This document shows, piece by piece, positions 48,934-56,219 of a DNA stretch of 64,000 bases (within the stretch, counting starts at the first letter, position 1; each line of letters starts with the position of its first letter). The translations under genes were made by a program, and so were the position numbers. The notes under the pieces are model-generated. The model was not told the DNA's origin, did no database searches, and saw only the letters and a list, made by a program, of their open reading frames with translations. Source of the stretch: Trebonia sp963771985 (lineage in GTDB: Bacteria > Actinomycetota > Actinomycetes > Streptosporangiales > Streptosporangiaceae); the NCBI GenBank assembly GCA_963771985.1, contig CAVYVO010000014.1, positions 558,001 through 622,000 of the forward strand. Reading direction: 5' to 3'.

Positions 48934-49557
48934 ATGGCGTTCGGCGGATGGCCGGAAGAGGCGCTGGAGTTCTACGAGGGCCTCGAGGCGGATAACTCGA
49001 AGTCGTACTGGACCAGTCACAAAGCGGTCTATGAAGAAAAAGTGCTGCGTCCGATGAGGGAACTCGTCGAGCAGCTGGCGTCGGAGTTCGGCGAGCCGAA
49101 GATCTTCCGGCCGTATCGTGATACCCGCTTCAGCGCCGACAAAACGCTCTATAAAACGCATATCGGTGCGACGGTCGGCCCGCACAGCTACGTGCAGTTC
49201 TCCGCCGACGGACTCGCCGCGGGAGCGGGCATGTGGCATCTGGAGTCCGCACAGCTCACCCGCTACCGCGCGGCGGTCGCCGCGGACAGCAGTGGGTCCG
49301 AGGTCGCGGCGATCGTCGCCGACCTCGGAAAGTCCGGCGTCGAGGTCCAGGGGCACGGCACGCTCAAGTCCGCGCCGCGCGGCTACCCGCCCGACCATCC
49401 GCGGATCGACCTCCTGCGGCACAAGGGCCTCACCTCGTGGCAGCGCTGGGATCCGGAGCCCTGGCTGGGGACACCGTCGGCCGCCGACCGCGTTCTCTCA
49501 TTTTTCCGAACGTCCGCGGCACTCTGCTCCTGGCTAACCGCCAACGTCGCCGGCTGA
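48934..49557 (+). CDS. DUF2461 / TIGR02453 family protein
   Basis: A 207-residue intracellular protein that follows the family closely: EEALEFYEGLEADNSKSYWTSHKAVYEEKVLRPMRELVEQLASEFG, then RPYRDTRFSADKTLYKTHIGATV and YVQFSADGLAAGAGMW. Members are widespread and usually annotated only by family; no reaction is established. The last residues (SFFRTSAALCSWLTANVAG) include a stretch whose DNA (49507-49527) is a weak, inverted match to the 21-bp GAGGATGCCGC repeat. The gene stands alone. Confidence 0.9.
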   Translation: MAFGGWPEEALEFYEGLEADNSKSYWTSHKAVYEEKVLRPMRELVEQLASEFGEPKIFRPYRDTRFSADKTLYKTHIGATVGPHSYVQFSADGLAAGAGMWHLESAQLTRYRAAVAADSSGSEVAAIVADLGKSGVEVQGHGTLKSAPRGYPPDHPRIDLLRHKGLTSWQRWDPEPWLGTPSAADRVLSFFRTSAALCSWLTANVAG

Positions 49558-49707
49558 CGGCGCCGCGGGCGGCCGCCCAGCGGCCCAACTCCAACTTTTC
49601 ATAGCAGACGAACCCGGAATTCGGGCATATCGGGCATGAAAATGGTCATCTGCGATGAAAAGTCGCGGGAGTGGTGGCCAAGGGGCGCATGTCGCTGGCG
49701 GGAGTGC

Positions 49708-49762
49708 GGCTGGGCGGGGTGGTGGTACGGCTGGGCGGGGTGGTGGTACGGCTGGGCGGGGG
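49708..49762. repeat. 21-bp tandem repeat upstream of a GNAT gene
   Basis: The 21-bp unit beginning GGCTGGGCGGGGTGGTGG occurs at 49708-49728 and 49729-49749, with a partial third copy to about 49762. In frame it would encode WAGWWYG repeats, but the reading frame there is unlikely to be translated. Confidence 0.8.
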
Positions 49763-49827
49763 CGTCGGCCGCGGGCGGGCGGAAATGCGGTTGCCTGGGT
49801 GAGCAATGGGGCGGGACGATTAGCGGC

Positions 49828-50316
49828 GTGGTTGTGGTGCGGGAGGTTAGCGGGGACGAGTGGGAGACGCTGCGGGACGTGCGGCTCGCGGCGCTGCGGG
49901 AGGCGCCGGCCGCGTTCGGGTCGACCTACGCGCGGGAGGCGCCGTTCACCGAGGAGCAGTGGCGGGGCCGGCTCAACGCCCGGGCCGTCACGTTCTTCGC
50001 GGACCTCGAGGACGATGCAGGGCCCGCGGGCCTCGCGAGCGTCTTTGTCGAGGACGGCGCCGCTGAGGTCGTGTCGATGTGGGTACGGCCGAGTGCCCGT
50101 GGCCAGGGCGTCGGGGCGGCGCTCGTCGACGCGGCGGCCGACTGGGCCAAGGCCCGCGGCCACGACAGCCTGTACCTGTGGGTCACCGAGAGCAATACGG
50201 CGGCCCGGGTGCTGTACGAGCGGTGCGGGTTCACGACGACTGGGGAGCGTCAGCCGCTGCCTTCGGATCCGTCGCTGCGGGAAGTCCAGATGCTCCGGGC
50301 GCTTAACACGAATTGA
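49828..50316 (+). CDS. GNAT family N-acetyltransferase
   Basis: A 162-residue GNAT: an N-terminal strand-helix (VVVVREVSGDEWETLRDVRLAALREAPAAFGSTYAREAPFTEEQW), acetyl-CoA loop VRPSARGQGVGAALVDAAADWAKARG and the terminal YLWVTESNTAARVLYERCGFTTTG, a textbook RimI/GNAT ending. GTG 49828 is chosen because the fold begins there; an open frame back to 49636 would add a Trp/Gly-rich stretch from tandem repeats. The substrate is unknown. It is followed by ~500 bp of repeat-bearing DNA before the NACHT gene. Confidence 0.88.
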   Translation: MVVVREVSGDEWETLRDVRLAALREAPAAFGSTYAREAPFTEEQWRGRLNARAVTFFADLEDDAGPAGLASVFVEDGAAEVVSMWVRPSARGQGVGAALVDAAADWAKARGHDSLYLWVTESNTAARVLYERCGFTTTGERQPLPSDPSLREVQMLRALNTN

Positions 50317-50821
50317 AAGAGCAGAGTCTCCAGGGCGGATGATCGCTCACGACCGCGGGCAGCCGGTCCGTCTGGCGCGGGACACGGGGAGACGCGCTTA
50401 TAGCCAAGCAATGGATACCCCGCCGGGGTATCTGATCCTCGCGAGTTCATGATCACGAATATATTTACGCATTATAGGGCAAAAGGTCTTCGGCAGGATA
50501 AAGGTCTTCGCGATCATGGCGGTACGGCTGAGGCTATCTATACGTTAAATCCGGAAATTTCCTAATTTGATACCATTCGCGCCGCCATCACCGGCCGGGC
50601 CAGCGCGGGACTCCGGACGCTTACCGGGATCGAAAGGCCAGGGTCTGGCCGGCGGCGGCTGCCGACCGAAGGCGAGGTCGGCCTGGCCGCTGGGCCGCCC
50701 GGTCGCTGGGCCGCCCGGCCGCTGTGAACTGGCGCGCGCCGAACGTGATCAGGCGGGCAAAGATCCCGGACCTTCAATTCCTGCAATTCTAACCGCGCTG
50801 GTCCGCGCCATACTGGCAAGC
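50317..50821. other. 505-bp intergenic region upstream of the NACHT gene
   Basis: It contains the palindrome ATACCCCG-C-CGGGGTAT (50415-50431) and the copy-C inverted repeat (50448-50518), then an AT-rich stretch ending in the 10-bp palindrome GGAAATTTCC near 50553-50562, probably the NACHT promoter. 50565-50821 is open in the NACHT frame but GC-rich and without recognisable protein features. Confidence 0.55.
50448..50518. repeat. CATGATC inverted repeat, copy C
   Basis: CATGATCACGAA (50448-50459) and TTCGCGATCATG (50507-50518) pair at 11 of 12 positions around a loop containing TATAGGGCAAAA, a block also present in copies A and B. A separate perfect hairpin lies 16 bp upstream. Confidence 0.7.
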
Positions 50822-53701
50822 ATGACCGAACTGGTGCTTGTGCTGTGCGGCGCCGTGGTGAAGAGCGCGATCCAGCTCTGGAGCGGCGGCAACGCCTTCG
50901 CGGACAACATGTCTGCGGACCTGACCGACCTGCTCAGGGGCCAGGTGAGCAGCGCTCTGGACCAGCGGAAGCTGCGCCGCCAGTTCGAGAACATGGAAGA
51001 GATCGTCGCGCGGCAGATCCTCACCACCCTGGGCAGCGAATACCGCGACCTCGACGAGGGCGAGCGGAACGCCGCGATCATCGCCGTCAGCGACACCATC
51101 GGCCGCGCCCAGCTGACGGACAAGGTCCTGTTCGCCGGGAACCTGGACCCGCTCTACCTGGAGAACTACGTCCGCAGGTTCACCGGGACCAGCACGCGGG
51201 ACCTGTCGTGGGGCGGCACCGCGCTGTACGACCGGGTGCTCGCGCAGTGCTGCGCCTACATCATCGAGATCGCCGACAAGCTGCCACGGTTCCAGGCCGG
51301 CGCCTTCACCGAACTGCTGCAGCGCGACAGCCAGATCCTGGCGCGGATCGACGAGGTGCTTGACCGGCTGCCGGCTCCGTCGGGCGACGACCCGGCGGAC
51401 CGGGTGGCGACCGCTTACCGGCAGCGGATCGTGAAGCTATTCGACCGGCTCGAGCTGTTCGGGCTCGACTTCGCCGCGCAGTGGTACTCGCTGAGCATCG
51501 CCTACGTGAACCTCGAGGTGTCGGTCGACCGGAAGCCGGGGTACGCCGACGCGGCGTTCGAGACCTGGCTGGCCGCGTGCCCGCGGCTGCTCATCGACGG
51601 GCGCGCGGGCAGCGGGAAGACCACGATCCTGCAGTGGATCGCGGTCCGCGCCGCGAGAGGCGATTTCAGCGAGGCCGCGGCCGCGCTCAACGGCTATGTG
51701 CCGTTCTTCATCAGGCTGCGCGACTACGCCGGGCCGCACGACGACGCCGAGATCACGTTGCCGGCCCCGGAAAACTTCCTCGACAAGGTGGCTCCACTGC
51801 TCGCGCCTGAGGCACCGTCGTGGCCGCGCGAGCAGCTTCGGTCGGGCCGGGCGTTCATCCTGGTCGACGGGATGGACGAACTGCGGGAGGGGCAACGGCC
51901 CGCGGTGCTCTCGTGGCTTCGCGAGCTGACCGATCTATTCCCGGACCTGCGCTATGCGGTGACCACGCGGCCCGGCGCCGTCGAGAAGACCGACTTCGAC
52001 GACATGGGATTCACCTGGGCCGCGCTCGAGCCCATGGAACCCGCGCTCATCCAGACCTTCGTCGGGCAGTGGCACTCGGCGATGCGGGAGTGGCAGACGG
52101 ACGAGCAGTCGCGACAGCGGCTCGCGGCACTCAGCAGCGACCTGGTCAGGACGCTGGACGACGACCGGTTCCTCAGCGACCTGGCCAACACTCCCCTGCT
52201 CGCCGGGCTGATCTGCGCGCTCAGCCAGCATCTGGCCGGGCAGCTGCCCCGGCGCCGCAGCGAGATCTTCGAGAAGGCGCTCGCGATGTTCTACGAGCGC
52301 GACCGCAAGCGCGGCATCCGCGGCGCCGTCACCCTCGACCTCGGGGCGACCTCGCACCTGCTCGGCGAGCTGGCCCTGCGGCTCGTCCGCGGCGGCCTAG
52401 TCGAGGTGGACGAGGAGTCGGCGCGGCGTACCCTGCAGCGGGCGGCGGCCACGCTGCCGAACGGGCCGTACGACGGGGCCGAGCTGTACCGCCACCTGCT
52501 GCTGCGCAGCGGCCTGCTCCGCGAGCCCACGTCCGGCTGCGTCGATTTCGTCCACCGCACCTTCCAGGAGTACCTAGCGGCCAGGGCGCTCGTCGAGTCC
52601 GATGACATCCCGGAGCTCGTGAAGAACGCCGACGACGACCAGTGGCGCGAAGTGGTGATCCTCGCCGCGGGTCAGGCGAACATCAAGCAGACCACGAACC
52701 TGCTGCGCGGCCTACTCCGTGCGGACTGGCGGGGCAGGCCGCGTTCCCGGCGCCGGCTGCTGGCCGTTACGTGCCTGGACGAGATCCACGGCGCGGATTC
52801 CGACGTCCTCGCGGCGGTCGAGCGCGCCATCCCCGAGCTGATCCCGCCCCGGTCCATGGACCAGGCGGAAGCCCTCAGCCACGCCGGCGACCGGCTCATC
52901 CCCCACCTGGCTCGCGTGCAGGTATTCACCAAAATCAACGAACTGGAGGCGACCGTCCGCGCGGCGACGCTGATCGGCGGACCGAACGCTCTGCACCTGA
53001 TCTCGGACATCGCACGAGCGAATCGGGAACTCATTAGCCGTGGCACGGCCGTTGCTGCCGAGTTCATGAGATCTTGGAATTATTTCGAGCCGGAAAACTA
53101 TGCCGAAAGAGTACTCGCTCCGCTTGAGCCCCGTTATCTACAGATAAACCACGCGCGGTTGTTGCCGGCCCTCCGCAAAATTCCAACACTCCAGAATATC
53201 GTTCTTGATAGGTGTGTCGACGACAGCACCGATCTCCCCGTTCTCGACGGCACGCAGCTATCCGAAATGCAATTCGTGAGCTGCAAGCTAAGCAATCTTG
53301 ATGACATAGTGAGGTCATGTCAGTCCGTCAGGTCTCTGAGTTTCTCAAGCTGCCGCACGATAACAGACATTTCAGCGCTCCCGCTGCTCAGTAACCTGGA
53401 ATCGCTCAACCTCGCGTACTGCAGCGGACTGCGGGACCTGAGCGTAATCACACAGCTAAAGCGCTTGAGAACGCTATGGCTGCAAGGCACGAAGAATCTC
53501 GATCTCAACCTTGCCGCGGCACTACCGCTGCTCACCGACCTGGTGCTCTCGCACGCAGGCCAGGTTGACCTCGCGCCGCTGGCGGAGAAAAAGGATCTCG
53601 ATATCACGGTTTTTCCCGGGACGGAGATATCTGGCGTCGGCCCCGGCTTCCGGCCGAAATTGACTAAGCTCAAGGACCGGTCTTTGTGGCCGTTCCGGTG
53701 A
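50822..53701 (+). CDS. NACHT-domain STAND NTPase with C-terminal leucine-rich repeats (NLR-like)
   Basis: An N-terminal helical domain (residues 1-230, starting MTELVLVLCGAVVKSAIQLWSGGNAFADNM) with no recognisable effector enzyme; a NACHT core with Walker A DGRAGSGKTTIL (259-270) and Walker B FILVDGMDEL (345-354); winged-helix/helical NACHT-associated region ending CVDFVHRTFQEYLAARALVE (~573-592); a helical-repeat stretch (~600-800); then LRR-like turns (NLESLNLAYCSGLRDLSVITQLKRLRTLWLQGTKNL). Bacterial NACHT proteins mostly sense phage components and trigger cell death or growth arrest. The C-terminal ~220 codons have visibly lower GC than the rest. It stands alone, as bNACHT genes often do. 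Confidence 0.88.
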   Translation: MTELVLVLCGAVVKSAIQLWSGGNAFADNMSADLTDLLRGQVSSALDQRKLRRQFENMEEIVARQILTTLGSEYRDLDEGERNAAIIAVSDTIGRAQLTDKVLFAGNLDPLYLENYVRRFTGTSTRDLSWGGTALYDRVLAQCCAYIIEIADKLPRFQAGAFTELLQRDSQILARIDEVLDRLPAPSGDDPADRVATAYRQRIVKLFDRLELFGLDFAAQWYSLSIAYVNLEVSVDRKPGYADAAFETWLAACPRLLIDGRAGSGKTTILQWIAVRAARGDFSEAAAALNGYVPFFIRLRDYAGPHDDAEITLPAPENFLDKVAPLLAPEAPSWPREQLRSGRAFILVDGMDELREGQRPAVLSWLRELTDLFPDLRYAVTTRPGAVEKTDFDDMGFTWAALEPMEPALIQTFVGQWHSAMREWQTDEQSRQRLAALSSDLVRTLDDDRFLSDLANTPLLAGLICALSQHLAGQLPRRRSEIFEKALAMFYERDRKRGIRGAVTLDLGATSHLLGELALRLVRGGLVEVDEESARRTLQRAAATLPNGPYDGAELYRHLLLRSGLLREPTSGCVDFVHRTFQEYLAARALVESDDIPELVKNADDDQWREVVILAAGQANIKQTTNLLRGLLRADWRGRPRSRRRLLAVTCLDEIHGADSDVLAAVERAIPELIPPRSMDQAEALSHAGDRLIPHLARVQVFTKINELEATVRAATLIGGPNALHLISDIARANRELISRGTAVAAEFMRSWNYFEPENYAERVLAPLEPRYLQINHARLLPALRKIPTLQNIVLDRCVDDSTDLPVLDGTQLSEMQFVSCKLSNLDDIVRSCQSVRSLSFSSCRTITDISALPLLSNLESLNLAYCSGLRDLSVITQLKRLRTLWLQGTKNLDLNLAAALPLLTDLVLSHAGQVDLAPLAEKKDLDITVFPGTEISGVGPGFRPKLTKLKDRSLWPFR

Positions 53702-53703
53702 GG

Positions 53704-54718
53704 TTAGTCCGGGACGTCGGAGAACTCGGCGCGGACGCCGAGGAGGCGGACGGGGCGGCCGGGGGTGAACATCGCCAGCGCGGCGGCAGCCGCCCCTTCG
53801 AAGTCACCGGTCAGGGGCACGCCGTGGGTGACCGTGTCGAACGGCGCGTAGCGGACCTTGACCACGACGCGGGCCACCGGGCGGCCGGTCGCCGTCACCT
53901 CGTCGAAGACCTGCCTCGCCAGGCGGGCCACCTCCGCACTCACCACCGTCCAGTCCGGAATGTTCCGCTGGTAGGTCACCTCCCGGCCGTGCGAGCGGGC
54001 GACGTACGGCGTGGGATCCACCTCGGCGTCGCCGCGGCCGCCCGCGATCAGCACCAGCCACGGGCCGGTCATCGGGCCGAACACCGCCGCCAGCTGGTCA
54101 GGGTCGGCACGAGAAAGCCCGCGCACGGTGGTGATGCCCAGCCCGGCGAGCTTCGCCGCCGTCTTGGCGCCGATCCCCCAGATCGCGTCGGGCGGGCGGT
54201 CCCCCAGCAGGTCGAACCAGCTCGCGGACGTCAGCCGGAACACCCCGGCCGGTCTTCCCGTACCCCGTCGCGATCTTCGCCTGCAGCTTGTTCTCCCCGA
54301 TTCCGACCGAGCAGTCCAGCGCGGTGGCCGCCTTGACGTCGGCGGCGAGATCGCGGGCGAAACCTTCCGGATCGTCAACGTCGACGCCGACGAACGCCTC
54401 GTCCCAGCCGAGGACCTCGACCGGTGCGCCGGTCTCCCGGAGGACAGCCATGACCTGCTCGGAGACCGCGTTGTAGTGGCCGGCGTCCACCGGGAGGAAC
54501 ACGCAGTCCGGGCAGCGCCTGGCGGCGGTGCGCAGCGGCTGCCCGGAGTGCACGCCGAACTCGCGCGCCTCGTACGAGGCGGTGCTCACCACCCCCCGCT
54601 TGGCGGGGTCGCCGTCCCCGCCGACCACCACCGGCCTGCCGCGCAGCTCGGGACGGCGCAGCACCTCCACGGCCGCGACGAACTGGTCGAGGTCAACGTG
54701 CAGCACCCAGGGGCTCAC
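53704..54718 (-). pseudogene. dinB: DinB2-like Y-family DNA polymerase, frameshifted
   Basis: The N-terminal half (WVLHVDLDQFVAAVEVLRRPELRGRPVVVGG, VSTASYEAREFGVHSGQPLRTAARRCP, GWDEAFVGVD, CSVGIGENKLQAKIATGYGK) and C-terminal half (AGVFRLTSASWFDLLGDRPPDAIWGIGAKTAAKLAGLGITTVRGLS ... little-finger domain) are in different frames. A single extra T near 54253 on the + strand shifts the frame; removing it gives TGYGKPAGVFR. Intact homologues are mutagenic translesion polymerases. GTG 54718 is the family-like start; ATG 54760 would add residues from a dispersed repeat. A sequencing error is possible. Confidence 0.85.
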
Positions 54719-54739
54719 GCCGAGAGTCCTACCCTCATC

Positions 54740-54760
54740 GAGGATGCCGCTTACGTTCGG
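54740..54760 (+). repeat. 21-bp repeat GAGGATGCCGCnTnCGTTCnG, copy 3
   Basis: This copy lies between the dinB start and the divergent hen1 start, and its right end coincides with an in-frame ATG (minus strand) upstream of dinB. It matches the copies at 12057 and 27790. Confidence 0.7.
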
Positions 54761-54806
54761 CATAACTGGTTTGATTTGAGAGCAAGCGACGGTCACAATC
54801 AGCGTC

Positions 54807-56219
54807 GTGCTGCTGACGATCACGACCACCCGCGCGCCCGCCACCGACCTCGGCTACCTGCTGCACAAGCATCCGGGCCGGGTGCAGTCGTTCGACGTGG
54901 CGAGCGGCACGGCGCACGTGTGCTACCCCGAGGCGGCCGACGAGCGGTGCACCGCGGCGCTGCTGCTCGAGGTGGACCCGATCGCGCTGGTGCGGGGGCG
55001 GGGCGACGGCCTCACGCACTACGTCAACGACCGGCCGTACGCGGCCTCCAGCCTGCTCGCGGTCGCGCTCAAGGGAGTGTTCGGGACGGCGCTGACCGGG
55101 CGGTGCGACGCGCGGCCCGAGCTCGCCGCGACGGCGATCCCGCTCGAGGTCCGGGTCCCGGCGCTGCGCTGCAACGGCGGCGCGGAGCTCGCCGGGCGGG
55201 TATTCGGGCCGCTGGGCTGGGAAGTCCGCGCGGAGCCGATGCCGCTCGACCCGCCGTCGTGGGGGCTGTCGGCGTACCTGGACCTGCGGCTGTCCGGCAC
55301 GGTGCGGCTGGCCGACGCGCTCAACCACCTGTACGTGCTGCTGCCGGTGCTCGACGACGCGAAGCACTACTGGGTGTCCACCGACGAGGTGGACAAGCTG
55401 GTGCGGGCGGGCGCGGGGTGGCTGGCCGGCCACCCGGAGAAGGCGCTGATCTCCCGGCGGTACCTCGCGCACCGGCGGCACCTGACCGAGTCCGCGCTCG
55501 CGCGGCTCGCGGAGTCCGACGACCTCGACCCGGCTGAGCTCGACAACGCCGTGCCGGAAGAGGCGTCGCCGGAGGAGGCGGCCGACGAGCCGGAGCCGGA
55601 GCCCGCGGCGCCGCTCGTGGTGCAGCGGCGCGAGGCGGTGCTCGGCGTGCTGCGCGAAACCGGCGCGCACACGGTCGCCGACCTCGGCTGCGGCGAGGGC
55701 GCGCTCACCGCCGCGCTCCTGAGGGATCCGGCGTTCACCCGGGTCGTGGCGACCGACGTGTCGGCCCGCGCGCTGGAGCACGCGGCGCGGCGGCTGCGGC
55801 TGGAGCGGATGCCGGAAGCCCGGCGCGCCCGGCTGGCGATGTTCCAGTCCTCGCTCAGCTACCGCGACGACCGGCTCGCCGGGCTGGACGCGGCGGTGCT
55901 GATGGAGGTGGTCGAGCACGTGGAACCCGATCGGCTGGGGGCGGTGGAGCGGGTGGTGTTCGGGTTCGCGGCGCCCGGAACGGTCGTGGTCACGACGCCG
56001 AACGTCGAGTACAACGCGGAGTACGGCATGCCGGAAGGGGCGCTGCGCCACCGCGATCACCGCTTCGAGTGGACCCGCGCCGAATTCGCCGGCTGGGCGT
56101 CGCGGGTGGCCGCCTCGTACGGGTACGCGGTCCGGATCGCGGGGGTCGGAGCGGAGTCGCAGCACGCCGGGACGCCGACGCAGCTGGCCGTGTTCACGTC
56201 GGCCGGAGCCGCCGCGTGA
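54807..56219 (+). CDS. hen1: Hen1 RNA 3'-terminal 2'-O-methyltransferase
   Basis: The bacterial Hen1 layout is complete: an N-terminal domain (VLLTITTTRAPATDLGYLLHKHPGRVQSFDVASGTAHVCYPEA, LVRGRGDGLTHYVNDRPYAASSLL, GLSAYLDLRLSGTVRLADALNHLYVLLPVLDD), an acidic Glu/Pro linker, then the methyltransferase with VADLGCGEGALTAALL, the metal-binding EVVEHVEPDRL and TPNVEYNAEY...HRDHRFEWTR. It methylates the 2'-OH at a cleaved RNA 3' end before ligation, protecting the repaired site. Start GTG 54807. Its TGA overlaps the pnkp GTG (GTGA). Confidence 0.95.
   Translation: MLLTITTTRAPATDLGYLLHKHPGRVQSFDVASGTAHVCYPEAADERCTAALLLEVDPIALVRGRGDGLTHYVNDRPYAASSLLAVALKGVFGTALTGRCDARPELAATAIPLEVRVPALRCNGGAELAGRVFGPLGWEVRAEPMPLDPPSWGLSAYLDLRLSGTVRLADALNHLYVLLPVLDDAKHYWVSTDEVDKLVRAGAGWLAGHPEKALISRRYLAHRRHLTESALARLAESDDLDPAELDNAVPEEASPEEAADEPEPEPAAPLVVQRREAVLGVLRETGAHTVADLGCGEGALTAALLRDPAFTRVVATDVSARALEHAARRLRLERMPEARRARLAMFQSSLSYRDDRLAGLDAAVLMEVVEHVEPDRLGAVERVVFGFAAPGTVVVTTPNVEYNAEYGMPEGALRHRDHRFEWTRAEFAGWASRVAASYGYAVRIAGVGAESQHAGTPTQLAVFTSAGAAA

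Noticed and set aside
49636..49827. N-terminal extension of the second GNAT with WAGWWYG repeats
   Set aside because: Encoded by 21-bp tandem repeats; the GNAT fold begins at GTG 49828.
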